A stretch of DNA of 64,000 nt from a candidate division KSB1 bacterium (GCA_034506255.1 JAPDPX010000001.1:372001-436000); one strand, 5' to 3'. Positions 17,249-31,136 are shown, counted from the first letter of the stretch. Numbers and translations are program-made. The notes: a model not told the origin generated them from the letters alone.

Positions 17249-18912
17249 TGGAGCGGCAAGAAATGCGACAACACCGTAGCGAGATCATCCTGCGAAAGCA
17301 AAAACTCCCCGCGTGGCTCATCGCCATCGCGCTGATCATGCCGTTGAGCCCTGTGAGCGCGCAGACTCTGGTCGAAACACGCCTTGCTTCCGAGGCCGGC
17401 GGCGCAGAGGGAATTTTCATTCGCATCACCCCGCCCACACGGGCGCGCTACAGCTCCCTCGGCGCGCCGGTGATCATTCATGTCGCCGGCGGCTTTGGCA
17501 GCAACGGGCTTACTGTTGCCAATCCGCCGTGGTCGTTGCCGGATTGCATCGAGATTCGTTTCAATTTTCCCGGTGGCGGCTCGGGCGCCACATTGAGTGG
17601 CGGCGCTTATGACGATCGCGGGCCGAATTGTTTGAAAACGCTGCGCGACGTCATCCGCTTCGCATTGGGCACAACGGCAGATGCGAACGGCAAAAAACTC
17701 TCCCAACTGGTGAATTCCATCGTTCCGCTCGCTTCCAATGTCGGCCTTGTCGGCTGGTCGAATGGCGGCAATGCCACGCTTGGTGTCGCCGGCGTGCACG
17801 GTGGCGAAATCGCCGGGCTCGCGTGGATCGTGAATTGGGAGTCGCCGGTGGGTGATGGCATGGCCAATCTCGAATGCGGCGCGCTGCCGCGGCCGGGCGT
17901 GAGTGGGCAGAATCCCGCCGTGAATCCGGCCTACAATCCTGATACCGGCGAATTCGATTTGTCACTGCTGGCGTACAGCGACACGGTCAACATCGCGGCG
18001 CAGGGGCCGGCGCTGCGTGGCGGTTTGTATTTCGACATCAATCGCAATGGCATTGCCGACCTCGGGGTCGATTTCATCCTGCGGCCACATCTCTGGCGCG
18101 TTGACAATGTCCCGAAAGTTTATTATTCCAATCGCGTCATCGCAGCGGCGAGCGCGGCCAATTTACTGCCCATGCCGTTGCCGGCACACATCGCAAGTGT
18201 TGCGGAGACCGGGGAGTTTTGGCATTGGCGTGACGACGGGCATTGGTTTGCAGAGGTCGTCAGGCAGCTTCCCAATCTCATGTTCATCGTCGAAGCCGCG
18301 GCCGTGGATCATCTGCAAACGGCGCCGGATCATCCGCATGTGCTGATCCAATACGAGGGCATGCGCCGGGCCGGCGCGCGTTTCGTACGCTTGAATCCCG
18401 ATCGCGCGTATGTGGAAAGCGTGCTTGGTCGTTCAGCGGCGACTGCTGCGGACAACGAGGCGTTCACACCCTTCGATCATCTGAGCATTCGCAATGCACT
18501 GGAACCGGTAGGGGCAGGAGGGGTGCCGACCAATGCCGGCGTGGCCGCGGCAATTTATGAGCTGGCCGATCGCACGCAGTATGGCAATCTCTCTCCACAA
18601 CTTGGCGGCGTTTTGACGAGTGTGAAGGAGAAAGAAGCTGCCCTGCCAGCGGCTTTTGCGCTCGCGCAGAATTATCCGAATCCGTTCAATCCCACAACCG
18701 TGATCAGTTTTCAGTTGTCGGCAAACAGTCACGTGACGCTGAAGGTGTTTGATGTGACTGGCCGCGAAGTGGCGACGCTGGTGCAGGGTAATCTTGAGGC
18801 GGGAAATCACAGCGTGACGTTCGCGCCGCGCGATCTGGCGGGAGGAATTTACTTCTACCAACTCACCGCAGGAAAATTTTCGCAAACGCGCAAGGCGATC
18901 TCCTTGCGATGA
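17248..18912 (+). CDS. T9SS-sorted alpha/beta-hydrolase-like protein
   Basis: The product is 554 residues. A long N-region and hydrophobic segment (PAWLIAIALIMPLSPVSA) form the signal peptide. The mature protein shows APVIIHVAGGFGSNG, a strand-turn like a hydrolase oxyanion region, and VGLVGWSNGGNATLGVAG, a GxSxGG nucleophile elbow. Late WHWRDDGHWFAE and VEAAAVDHLQ segments could supply the histidine or acid. From about residue 472 it has a T9SS sorting domain (ALAQNYPNPFNPTTVISF to KFSQTRKAISLR). A secreted esterase or peptidase role is possible. The start overlaps the preceding stop. Confidence 0.78.
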   Translation: MERQEMRQHRSEIILRKQKLPAWLIAIALIMPLSPVSAQTLVETRLASEAGGAEGIFIRITPPTRARYSSLGAPVIIHVAGGFGSNGLTVANPPWSLPDCIEIRFNFPGGGSGATLSGGAYDDRGPNCLKTLRDVIRFALGTTADANGKKLSQLVNSIVPLASNVGLVGWSNGGNATLGVAGVHGGEIAGLAWIVNWESPVGDGMANLECGALPRPGVSGQNPAVNPAYNPDTGEFDLSLLAYSDTVNIAAQGPALRGGLYFDINRNGIADLGVDFILRPHLWRVDNVPKVYYSNRVIAAASAANLLPMPLPAHIASVAETGEFWHWRDDGHWFAEVVRQLPNLMFIVEAAAVDHLQTAPDHPHVLIQYEGMRRAGARFVRLNPDRAYVESVLGRSAATAADNEAFTPFDHLSIRNALEPVGAGGVPTNAGVAAAIYELADRTQYGNLSPQLGGVLTSVKEKEAALPAAFALAQNYPNPFNPTTVISFQLSANSHVTLKVFDVTGREVATLVQGNLEAGNHSVTFAPRDLAGGIYFYQLTAGKFSQTRKAISLR

Positions 18913-18943
18913 TACCACGCTTGAACCTCGCGAGAAGTTTGTC

Positions 18944-20413
18944 ATGTTTTTCACCGCAAAAATGCTGGCTGTTGGCGTGCTTGTCCTGTTGTGGCTTTGG
19001 CCCGGCGAAGCCGTCCCGCAAGCTGATGGCGAAACGCAGATTTGGTTTCAACATGACGACTTTGTGGAGGTCAACGGCGACGGCGAACCCGAGTTCGTCC
19101 CGGACATGCTGGCACGATGGTACAATCACGGAACGTGGAGCCGCGCCCTCGACAACATGGCCGTTTATTCCCTGCACGAGAATCTGTTCAAAACCGGTGG
19201 CGCTCCCAATGGCATGGGCGAAAAATTTCTGCGGCTGCTGCGGGATCATTTCGGTGACAAACCAGCCGACGAACTCCACACCGCCTACTTGAAATTGATC
19301 TTGCCGGTGCTGCATGCGCACAGCGTCGCTTTGCAAATCCACACAGTGGGTTCCAAAGGCGATTTCGTTCCCTGGGAAATGTATGGCACCTCGAATGGGC
19401 AGGATACCATCATCTATCCCCGCAACACCAAGGGGCTGGAATTGGTGCAACGGACGCTGCGTCTCGTCAACGGCGTGTGTGACAGTCTCTTCGATGACGG
19501 CTATCGCGTCAGCTCCATAAAACTCCAAAGTGTGCTCTCCGGCATTTGGCAGCGCAGCTTGCAGAACAATGTTTACTGCGCGCTGGAATATATGAAGGCG
19601 GTTCAGGCAGAGTATCCAGAGATCAAATTTTATTTGGGCGATGCCCTGCTGCAAAGGCGCGATCATGACAAGCAAAAGGGTTGGTGGGAGGCTTATGAGA
19701 CACTGTACCAAACGATGCGCCATGATCAAAGAGGATATGCGCACCTGAATTTTGAAGGCCTCCGCCTCGAGTTCGACAAAAATTGGCAGGATTCTCTTCA
19801 ATTCGAAAATGCCCGGGGTTGGCATGAATTGGCTGACGCCGGAGCATTTGCCATGATCCGGAGTTTCGGCTGGAAGGCGGGCCTGGAGCATAACCATCCC
19901 CATGCGGCTGATGAATGGGAATATGAAAAAGTGGTGCTCCGCACCGCCGCCAAGTCGCGCGCGCTGAACCTGCATTGGGATTTTGCCGTGTTGCACAGTG
20001 ATGAAGCCGGAGGCAGCGGTCGCGCTTACCCTTACGACGTTGCGCCCGAAAATCGCGGGCCAAATGAGCCACCCACTTTTGCCTCGGTGTTGAATAAGCT
20101 TTTCGATTTTTACAACACGGTGACCTCTGTCGGCTCCCTTGCGTATCCCGCGGGGTTTCGGATGTTTCAGAATTATCCCAATCCGTTTAATCCCAACACC
20201 GTGATCCGTTTTCAGTTGCCAGTGAGCAGTCATGTGACGTTGAAGGTGTACGATGTGAGTGGCCGCGAAGTGGCGGCGCTGGTAGATGGGAAACTTGCGG
20301 CAGGCGAACACGCCATCGTGTTCGATGCCGCTCATCTTCCCAGCGGCGTTTATTTCATCCGCCTCACGGCCGGACAATTTACCCAAATTCGGAAGGCGGC
20401 GTTGATCAAGTAA
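18944..20413 (+). CDS. T9SS-sorted protein of unknown function
   Basis: The product is 489 residues, with a signal peptide (AVGVLVLLWLWPGEAVP). The central 380 residues contain ETQIWFQHDDFVEVNGDGEP, LHAHSVALQIHTVGSK, EYPEIKFYLGDALLQRRDH, and RSFGWKAGLEHNHPHAADEW. The mix of predicted strands and helices suggests a TIM-barrel-like enzyme, but no family is recognised. Residues from about 407 form a type A sorting domain (RMFQNYPNPFNPNTVIRF to QFTQIRKAALIK). It begins 31 bases after the hydrolase stop, with a CGCGAGAAG purine stretch before the ATG. Confidence 0.75.
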   Translation: MFFTAKMLAVGVLVLLWLWPGEAVPQADGETQIWFQHDDFVEVNGDGEPEFVPDMLARWYNHGTWSRALDNMAVYSLHENLFKTGGAPNGMGEKFLRLLRDHFGDKPADELHTAYLKLILPVLHAHSVALQIHTVGSKGDFVPWEMYGTSNGQDTIIYPRNTKGLELVQRTLRLVNGVCDSLFDDGYRVSSIKLQSVLSGIWQRSLQNNVYCALEYMKAVQAEYPEIKFYLGDALLQRRDHDKQKGWWEAYETLYQTMRHDQRGYAHLNFEGLRLEFDKNWQDSLQFENARGWHELADAGAFAMIRSFGWKAGLEHNHPHAADEWEYEKVVLRTAAKSRALNLHWDFAVLHSDEAGGSGRAYPYDVAPENRGPNEPPTFASVLNKLFDFYNTVTSVGSLAYPAGFRMFQNYPNPFNPNTVIRFQLPVSSHVTLKVYDVSGREVAALVDGKLAAGEHAIVFDAAHLPSGVYFIRLTAGQFTQIRKAALIK

Positions 20414-20606
20414 CACGGCTTTCAATTCGCAACCGAACCCGACAACCAAGACGTGACATAAAAATGTTTGCCGGAAATATTTGATGCTTGTTGCCGCACA
20501 ACGAGGAGTTTTTTGCTGAAAACAAGCGTAGATATTTCTGCCATTCCTGTTTCTGTTATTGCCTTTGGGTAAAATTCAACACTATTAAAAATCAAGGAGA
20601 CTGATC

Positions 20607-22706
20607 ATGAAATTTGCCCCAACCAGATTCATCTTCATTGCGCTGTTGCCGATTGTTCTTCTCGCCCAGAACAAGTGGGAGTGGCAAAATCCCCTGCCGC
20701 AAGGCTACGCGCTGTACGATCTGCATCTTTTCGATGCGAACACGGTTCTGGCGGTGGGCGAGGCCTCGACCGCCATTAAAACCACAGACGGCGGAACGAG
20801 TTGGAGCTTGCAGCACAACATTGGCGGTGAGTTGATCACGGTTCAGTTCGAGGCAATTAGCTTTGCTGATGCGACCACTGGCTTTGCCGCTGGTCCCGGC
20901 GATCGCATTTACAAAACCACCAACGCCGGCACGAACTGGTCTTTGCAAAACACCGGCGTGCTCTCCACGCTGCGCGGCGTTGATTTCTTCAATGCGCAAA
21001 CCGGCTGGGCTGTCGGTGATGCCGGCACTATCATTCGTACCACCAACGGCGGTACGAGCTGGACGACGCAAACCAGCGGCACAACGCAAGCCTTGAATGA
21101 TGTCGATTTCCTCGACGCCAACAACGGTTGTGCCGTCGGCAGAAGCGGCACGATTTTGACGACGACCAACGCCGGCACAAGCTGGACCACGCGCAGCGGC
21201 GGAACCAACGCCATCCTGAATGCCGTGCAGTTCATCAATGCCACCACCATCATCGCGGTGGGCAATGGCGGCGTCATTCTCAAAACGACGAATGGCGGCG
21301 CGAGCTGGACGGTGTTCAACAGCAACGTCACGCAATTGCTCGATGTTTTCTTCATTGATGCGAACACCGGCTGGGCCGTGGGCTTTGACGGCGTTATTTT
21401 GAAAACGGGCGATGGCGGCGCCTCGTGGAGTCCGCAAATCAGCGGCACGACGAAGATTCTGCGCGCCGTGCGGTTTATCAACACCACCACGGGCTGGGCC
21501 ATGGGCGCCAATGGCACCATTCTCAAAACCACCGATGGCGGCACGACGTGGGTGGCGCAAAATCAGGGGCCGACCATCGCCTTTCTCGACATCGAATCTT
21601 TCAATGCCGCCACCGGTTGGGCCGTGGGCGAGCTGGGCACCATTCTCAAAACCAACGACGGCCTCACCTGGCAGGCGCAGGTCAGCAACACGCAGCGTTA
21701 TTTGTATGATGTTGAAGTCATCGACGCGAACACCGCGTGGATCGCGGGGCAGGTCGGCACGATTCTCAAAACCAGCACCGGTGGCACAACGTGGACGCCG
21801 CAAAGCAGCGGCACCAACTGGGATCTCAATGCCATCACTTCCGTTGATGTCAATACCGCTTGGGCGGTGGGCGGCCAGGGAACGATTTTGAAAACCACGG
21901 ATGGTGGCACCAATTGGAATGCGCAAACCAGTGGCAGCGTTTTGACTCTGCATGATGTGCATGCCTTCAATGCCAACACCGTTGTGGTCGTCGGGCAAAA
22001 CGGCACGATTTTGCGAACGACGGATGGCGGCGTCACCTGGCCTTCACAAACCAGCGGCACCACAAACACGTTGTTCGATGTTCATTTTGTGGATGCGAAT
22101 AATGGCTGGGCCGTCGGCGCGCGCAACACCATCATCAAAACCACCAATGGCGGTACGACGTGGACGCCGCAAACCAGCGGCATCACCACCGGCGCGCCCA
22201 CACTCAATGCGGTGCATTTCATCGATGCCAACACCGGCTGGATCGTTGCAGTAGGCGGCACCATACAGAAAACGACGAATGGCGGCGCCACGTGGAGCGT
22301 GTTGAATTTGTCAACGCCGAGCCAGAATGCGATTTACTTTACCGCTGCCGGAACCGGCTGGGGCGCGGGCGTGATCGGCGCGATTTTGAAATTCAGCGGC
22401 GGCACCACTGCGGTCAGCGAGAGGACAGTTGATCGGGTGCCGGAGCAGTACATCTTGCAGCAGAATTATCCGAATCCGTTCAACCCCTCAACAGTGATCA
22501 GTTTTCAGTTGCCGGTGAACAGTCACGTGACACTGAAGGCGTTCGATGTGACTGGCAGAGAGGTGGCGACGCTGGTGGAAGGTAATCTCGCAGCCGGAAC
22601 TCATAGCGTAACGTTTACGCCGCGAGAGACAACGACCGGTTTGTATTTTTACAAACTCACCGCGGGCCAATTTTCGCAAACGCGCAAAGCCTTGTTGGTG
22701 AAATAA
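20607..22706 (+). CDS. T9SS-sorted Ycf48-like repeat propeller
   Basis: The product is 699 residues. A short signal peptide (FAPTRFIFIALLPIVLLAQ) is followed by about fourteen repeats of roughly 44 residues with the core GWAVGxxGTILKTTDGGTSWTxQxSGT. This core is typical of Ycf48/BNR-like propellers (photosystem II assembly factor fold) found in secreted proteins of many non-photosynthetic bacteria. The repeats are also similar as DNA, so slippage or recombination is easy here. From residue 616 a sorting domain runs from YILQQNYPNPFNPSTVISF to QFSQTRKALLVK. An AAGGAGACTGATC ribosome-binding region precedes the ATG. The role is likely surface adhesion or binding, which is inference. Confidence 0.85.
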   Translation: MKFAPTRFIFIALLPIVLLAQNKWEWQNPLPQGYALYDLHLFDANTVLAVGEASTAIKTTDGGTSWSLQHNIGGELITVQFEAISFADATTGFAAGPGDRIYKTTNAGTNWSLQNTGVLSTLRGVDFFNAQTGWAVGDAGTIIRTTNGGTSWTTQTSGTTQALNDVDFLDANNGCAVGRSGTILTTTNAGTSWTTRSGGTNAILNAVQFINATTIIAVGNGGVILKTTNGGASWTVFNSNVTQLLDVFFIDANTGWAVGFDGVILKTGDGGASWSPQISGTTKILRAVRFINTTTGWAMGANGTILKTTDGGTTWVAQNQGPTIAFLDIESFNAATGWAVGELGTILKTNDGLTWQAQVSNTQRYLYDVEVIDANTAWIAGQVGTILKTSTGGTTWTPQSSGTNWDLNAITSVDVNTAWAVGGQGTILKTTDGGTNWNAQTSGSVLTLHDVHAFNANTVVVVGQNGTILRTTDGGVTWPSQTSGTTNTLFDVHFVDANNGWAVGARNTIIKTTNGGTTWTPQTSGITTGAPTLNAVHFIDANTGWIVAVGGTIQKTTNGGATWSVLNLSTPSQNAIYFTAAGTGWGAGVIGAILKFSGGTTAVSERTVDRVPEQYILQQNYPNPFNPSTVISFQLPVNSHVTLKAFDVTGREVATLVEGNLAAGTHSVTFTPRETTTGLYFYKLTAGQFSQTRKALLVK

Positions 22707-22760
22707 TCTCGCTGCGAAGGTTTCCAATCTGTCAATTCCTTCCACCTCGGAGAGTTGAAA

Positions 22761-24779
22761 ATGAAAAAGAGCCTTTTTCAGCTTGCCCGGTTCATTTGGC
22801 TGTTCATGTCAACGCTTGGCGCTCTTGCCTTCGCGCAGCAACCGAAAACGCACACGGTGTTGGTAAAGCCGGACGGCTCGTTCGAGCCGAAATGGACGTA
22901 CATCCACGACGGCGACACGGTACAGTGGCAATTCAGTTCGCGCACCGATGCCATCATTCCGGTGAATCCGATTGATTCGCTGAGTGTTTCTTGTTCGGCG
23001 TACAAACCGTACAACCCGGCTGATCCGAATGAATTCACCGGGCCGATGCCGCGCGCGGCCTCCGGCATTTTCACGCTCGGGCCGGATGGCGAAGGCTTTG
23101 TCATCGAAACGCGCGGCCAGCCCAATCCCTCCTGCGATTATCTGCGTTCGCCGGCGCGAGTCGGTGATCAATATCTCTGCCCGACCGGCGCCAATTACGC
23201 GACGATGGATTGGACGTGGCAGAATCCCAATCTCACCGGCGTGTTCATCCGGCTGCGATGGGATGAGGTCAATCCTGCGCCCGGGGTTTACGACTGGACC
23301 GCGATGGATCGCGAAATTGAAAAAGCCGTGCGCAACGGCAAATTGTACAGTCTGTCCTTCAAAGCCGGAGCGAAGGGCACACCCGATTGGATCTTCAACC
23401 CGGCCATCGCGGGCGCCAATGTCGTCAAGCGGCTTACGTTTCAGGATGATTCCGACGGCAGCACCTGCGGCACGGTGATGGACCTCGGCAGCCCGGCCGA
23501 TCCGAACTACCGCAAGCTTTATTTCGATTTGTGGCGCGCAGCGGCGCGGCATATTCGCGAGCGCAACGCCTGGTATCGTGCACTGGCCTACGTCAAACCC
23601 TCCGGCGCGAATCTGTTTTCGCATGAAAACCGTTTGCCCAAACACTGTCTGCCGAATTGCCCGATTTGCAATCCGCAGGTCTGGGCGGAACAAGGCAGCT
23701 ACACGCCGAACGCGCTGTATGAATTTTACAGCCAACAGATCGCGATGCTGGCGGCGGAATTTCCCGATAAAGAGATGAGCTATCAACTCATTCAGGACGG
23801 TTTCCCGCTGGTCAACAACAATGGCGAATACAAGCCTCCGCTGACTTCTCCCCTGCCGACTGGCTCGGAGCAGACGGAAACGATCTTGAAGCAGGGTGCC
23901 CGCGAACACGGCCTGCGCTTCGTGGTGCAGCACAACGGCCTCCAGCCCAGACCGCAGGATCATACGCCGCCGCGACCGCCGTGTCCAAACGAGGGAAAAC
24001 ATCCTGCCGTTCCTCCCTTTGGCGAAGTCGGTTCGGGCTGCCCCAATCGCTGGGTGTTGCAAGCCGGCGCGGCGGGGCAGATCACGGGATTTCAAACCGT
24101 GATTCTGAGCAACGTCATTGAGCTGGAGTCAGCATTGCAGAACGCGTGGGATAATTCCGATGCGATCTTTGTGGAGATTTACGAGCAAAAATTTTGGGAG
24201 GCCGAAGTGGGCGGGCCGGTGCTCAATCCCAATGCCTCGGGCCGCACGATCAACGATTGGGCGAACCTGTTTCATCAGCGCCGGCAGCAGGACTGGGCGG
24301 CGAAACTCGGCGAGGCTTTTCCGCTGACGCATCGCCACGTGTTCAAGCGCACGATCAGCTCGCCAACGGCGAATGAGCTTTTCTATTATATCAATCCTGC
24401 GAAATGCGGCACGGGCAGCACCACGAAATTCGGGGTGATCGTGATTCTGCCGAGCAATGTCACCTCCGTGGCGGAAAACAAAGAGTCGCCGGCGAGTTTT
24501 GCCTTGCAGCAAAATTTTCCCAACCCATTTTGGGCGAACGATGCAAGTACGGTGATCAGTTTTCAACTGCCGGCGGCGGGCGACGTGCGCATTGCGATTT
24601 ATTCGATCAACGGCCAGCTCGTGCGGCAATTGGTCAACGCCAAATTGGCGGGCGGCGCGCATCGAGTTTTTTGGGATGGCACCGATGATTCCGGCCGGCG
24701 CGTGGCGAATGGAAATTATTTTTATCAGCTCACGACGGGCGAGGTGCGGCTGACGAAGCATTTGGTTTTGATGAGATGA
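22761..24779 (+). CDS. T9SS-sorted glycoside-hydrolase-like (GH42-type barrel) protein
   Basis: The product is 672 residues, starting at ATG 22761 (an in-frame TTG lies six bases earlier). After a signal peptide (LFMSTLGALAFA) comes a strand-rich N-terminal part with HDGDTVQWQFSS, reminiscent of cupredoxin-like domains. GVFIRLRWDEVNPAPGVYDW and AMDREIEKAVRNGK follow; this 'RW.E.NP..G.YDW' block is typical of beta-galactosidase-type TIM barrels. SDAIFVEIYEQKFWE may contain the catalytic nucleophile. The C-terminal sorting domain, from about residue 581 (ALQQNFPNPFWANDASTVISF to VRLTKHLVLMR), is of the type A class but diverged and ends in a different tail. The substrate is unknown. Confidence 0.75.
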   Translation: MKKSLFQLARFIWLFMSTLGALAFAQQPKTHTVLVKPDGSFEPKWTYIHDGDTVQWQFSSRTDAIIPVNPIDSLSVSCSAYKPYNPADPNEFTGPMPRAASGIFTLGPDGEGFVIETRGQPNPSCDYLRSPARVGDQYLCPTGANYATMDWTWQNPNLTGVFIRLRWDEVNPAPGVYDWTAMDREIEKAVRNGKLYSLSFKAGAKGTPDWIFNPAIAGANVVKRLTFQDDSDGSTCGTVMDLGSPADPNYRKLYFDLWRAAARHIRERNAWYRALAYVKPSGANLFSHENRLPKHCLPNCPICNPQVWAEQGSYTPNALYEFYSQQIAMLAAEFPDKEMSYQLIQDGFPLVNNNGEYKPPLTSPLPTGSEQTETILKQGAREHGLRFVVQHNGLQPRPQDHTPPRPPCPNEGKHPAVPPFGEVGSGCPNRWVLQAGAAGQITGFQTVILSNVIELESALQNAWDNSDAIFVEIYEQKFWEAEVGGPVLNPNASGRTINDWANLFHQRRQQDWAAKLGEAFPLTHRHVFKRTISSPTANELFYYINPAKCGTGSTTKFGVIVILPSNVTSVAENKESPASFALQQNFPNPFWANDASTVISFQLPAAGDVRIAIYSINGQLVRQLVNAKLAGGAHRVFWDGTDDSGRRVANGNYFYQLTTGEVRLTKHLVLMR

Positions 24780-25290
24780 GAAGCGGGTGCGGTGAGGACA
24801 CGGGTTTCTCCGTGCCCCCCTGCACAGATCCCGCCGTGCAGTTTTCCTGAAACGGGCTCTTCAGTGATACTCGCTTCCGCAATCAGTCAGCTTTCGTCGC
24901 CGACAGCGCTATTTCCCACAGGAAGGTTTGCAGGGTTTTCCGACTTTGCTCATTCGGGTCAAGTTGTCCTTTGCAGGGTGCGTATCCCCGTCAGCTTCTT
25001 CCTGGTGTGTCTCATCCTGCGCATGTGTGGACGATTCTCCCGTCCGCAGGGTGCTATGTGCTGATCCGACTTCTCGACGATTGACGGTTGCTCTCTTTGT
25101 GGTCGAGCCTGCCAGCAAATGGATAAATCTGCAGAAGAGGAATCGTCAAGGTCTCTCAGCCTTTTTGCGGTCGATTCGGTGCAAAAAGCAAAGATTTTTC
25201 CACCGGATAGAAAAACCCGGCGGATAAAATTTTTTCAGTCGGGTGTTTCAATTCGTCGTTTGCAGGCTGGAAGCCTGCGTTACGATTTTC
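24780..25290. other. Intergenic region with a weak hairpin and a half palindromic repeat
   Basis: A small hairpin, CTGCAC...GTGCAG with TTTT after it (24820-24845), lies 41 bases after the glycosidase stop and could be a weak terminator. The rest shows no gene. At the right end, the half element at 25262-25285 abuts the remnant gene that follows. Confidence 0.4.
25262..25285. repeat. Half copy of the palindromic intergenic element (right arm)
   Basis: GCAGGCT-GGA-AGCCTGC is a perfect 7-base-pair hairpin followed by GTTACGA, matching the right half of the dispersed element. It ends six bases before recognisable coding similarity of the truncated T9SS gene begins, so it may mark the breakpoint. 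Confidence 0.55.
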
Positions 25291-25884
25291 CCCGTGCCAT
25301 GCCCCCCCAATGCCTTTGTGTTTTCCGGCGATCCGGTAACTGGAACCGGCTTCCTGGACGGTTTGGGAACGGACTATTCATCCTCTGCTGGTGACCGGCG
25401 CTTTTATCTTCCCAGCGGGCCATTCACGCTCGCGCCGGGTGACATGCAGGAGGTGGTGCATGCGTTTGTAGCCGCCCTCGGCGCCGATCGTTTGTCGAGC
25501 CTGATGTTGTTGAGGTTTTATGTCGAGCAGTTGCGGCTGTGGCATCCCGGGCAGGGTTTGTTTGCTGATCGCCGGGCGTTTCAGGAGCCGCAGCCGGAAC
25601 TGCCGAACTACTACACGCTCGCGCCGAACCATCCCAATCCTTTTGCAGAAAGCACGCGCATGAGTGACAAGTTGCCGCGGGCAGTCAAGGTGCGGCTGGC
25701 GATCTATGATTTGCTCGGACACGAGCTGGTAGTCCTGGCGGAAGGCATGCAGGCAGCGGGCACGTATCACGTGAGTTGGAACGGCCGCGATCGCCACGGC
25801 CACGAACCGCCGAGCGGGGTTTATTGGTGTCACGTGCGTGCGGGTCATGTGACGATCACGCGCAAAGTCGCGCTCGTGCGATGA
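25291..25884 (+). pseudogene. 5'-truncated T9SS-sorted protein remnant
   Basis: About 197 codons are recognisable. NAFVFSGDPVTGTGFLDGLG and RRFYLPSGPFTLAPGDMQEV, then AFVAALGADRLSSLMLLRFY, are the C-terminal landmarks of large secreted proteins in T9SS bacteria, where a 'GDPVTGTGWLD...SGPFTMAPGDTQEVV' block precedes the sorting domain. A diverged sorting domain follows (YTLAPNHPNPFAESTRM to ITRKVALVR). The signal peptide and main body are missing, and the frame upstream reads into a palindromic repeat. I interpret it as a deletion remnant rather than a functional gene. Confidence 0.7.
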
Positions 25885-26489
25885 GGTGCAACCCGCCGTG
25901 GAGGTTTTCTTTTCCGCAAAAGTCCAACCGCCCCTCAGCCTCCTGTGGCAACTGTCCTTTGTTGATGAGCTTCCCTCTCCGACATTTTACTTGTCGGTGG
26001 CGCCCGCCTGGAGAGGTCCCAGAATCAATTGCTCCCTATCAATTTTGCGAAAAGCCCCGGCATATTTTCCCAAAGTAAGGAATTTAATGAAGTTCAACTG
26101 TTTCGTTCGAGGCGGAGCAATCCACGAAATTACAGCAGGCTAAAGCGAATTTCAGCGGCACAGTTGCTTTTGGCACTCGAGATGCTATAATTCAAGCCAC
26201 AGCAGGCGGATGCCTGTCAAGTCAAAAGGGTTTTTGCCCTGCGCTTTCAAACAGTGAATCGCAGGCAGCCTGTCAGTTGACTTTGCGGACATGCGCGCTG
26301 CACCTCCCGAGATTTCACATGAGAGCAAACCTCGGAGGGGTGGCTGCGTTGGCCGGGTATCTTGCAGCGGCGATTGCTTTGCTGGCGGCCTGCTGCTGTT
26401 TCCGCCGGGGGTGGGCAGTTTGCCGGATCACTGCCATCCAAACGGCTGCGAAGCAAGTGAGGTAATCATTCCATCCTTGAAACAGCGAC
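25885..26489. other. Intergenic region upstream of nifJ, nothing recognised
   Basis: About 605 bases contain short open frames without protein character and no clear repeat. It separates the secreted-protein array from the PFOR gene and probably holds the promoter of the latter, though I cannot point to one. Confidence 0.45.
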
Positions 26490-30074
<3,585 letters not shown>

Positions 30075-30122
30075 GCGACTCGCTTTCGCGCTGGGTTCGG
30101 TAACGCGACGGAGAATGATCCC

Positions 30123-31136
30123 ATGGATTTGACCACAACCTATCTCGGCATGAAACTGCGCTCGCCACTGGTGCCTTCCGCCTCGCCGCTTTCCGAAGAG
30201 ATCAGCGGCATTGAGCGCATGCGGGAGGCGGGCGCGGCGGCGGTGGTGCTGTACTCCCTTTTTGAAGAGCAATTGCGGCTCGAAACCTACGAGCTCAATC
30301 ACCATCTCACCTATGGCACCGAGAGCTTCCCCGAAGCGCTGACGTATTTTCCCCAGCCGCAGGAGTTTCATCTCGGGCCGGACGGTTACCTCGAGCACAT
30401 TCGGCGCGCCAAGCAGGCGGTGGACATTCCCATCATCGCCAGCCTGAACGGGTCCACGGTTGGCGGCTGGATCGACTTTGCCCGGCTGATCGAAGAGGCG
30501 GGTGCCGACGCGCTGGAATTGAACCTCTATCATATTCCCACGGATCTCGAACTCCCGGGCGCGGAACTCGAGCAGCGCTATCTGGACGTGCTTCGCGCGG
30601 TAAAAGCGGCGGTGAAAATTCCGGTGGCGGTCAAACTCAGCCCGTTCTTCACCAATTTCGCCAACATGGCGCATCGTTTCGACCAGGCCGGTGCGAACGG
30701 TCTGGTGCTGTTCAACCGCTTCTATCAGCCGGACATCGATCTCGAGAACCTGGAGGTGCGGCTCAATGTTCTGCTGAGCACGCCGCAATCTTTGCGACTG
30801 CCGCTGACCTGGATCGGCATACTCTACGGCCGCGTGCAGGCTGATCTCGCCGCCACCAGTGGCATCCATGAAGCCACGGACGTGGTCAAGATGCTGATGG
30901 TGGGCGCCAGCGTGACCATGATGGCGGCCGCACTGCTGCGCTATGGCATCGATCATCTCCGCCGCGTCGAGCAAAATCTGGTGCGCTGGATGGAAGAGCA
31001 CGAATACGAATCCGTCCGGCAAATGCGGGGGAGCATGAGTCAGATCAACTGTCCGGATCCCTCCGCCTTCGAGCGCGCGCAGTACATGAAAGCCCTGCAG
31101 AGTTACAAGCCGGAGGCGCAGCACACGGCATTGTAG
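30123..31136 (+). CDS. Dihydroorotate dehydrogenase-like flavoprotein
   Basis: The 337-residue FMN barrel opens [25 protein letters not shown], the first strand of class 1 DHOD/PreA-type proteins. [24 protein letters not shown] and [15 protein letters not shown] follow, and a late [20 protein letters not shown] phosphate-binding region. The usual catalytic Cys/Ser loop of DHOD is not obvious, and pyrimidine genes are absent. It follows nifJ closely, so I infer a ferredoxin- or PFOR-linked oxidoreductase rather than a pyrimidine enzyme. An intrinsic terminator lies 100 bases downstream. Confidence 0.85.
   Translation: MDLTTTYLGMKLRSPLVPSASPLSEEISGIERMREAGAAAVVLYSLFEEQLRLETYELNHHLTYGTESFPEALTYFPQPQEFHLGPDGYLEHIRRAKQAVDIPIIASLNGSTVGGWIDFARLIEEAGADALELNLYHIPTDLELPGAELEQRYLDVLRAVKAAVKIPVAVKLSPFFTNFANMAHRFDQAGANGLVLFNRFYQPDIDLENLEVRLNVLLSTPQSLRLPLTWIGILYGRVQADLAATSGIHEATDVVKMLMVGASVTMMAAALLRYGIDHLRRVEQNLVRWMEEHEYESVRQMRGSMSQINCPDPSAFERAQYMKALQSYKPEAQHTAL

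Noticed and set aside
20592..21998. A minus-strand repetitive open frame
   Set aside because: Its repeats are the antisense image of the Ycf48-like repeats of the + strand gene.
9967..24779. Sequence repetition between T9SS genes considered as insertion-sequence copies
   Set aside because: The similarity is confined to the coding sorting domain, with no terminal inverted repeats or transposase.
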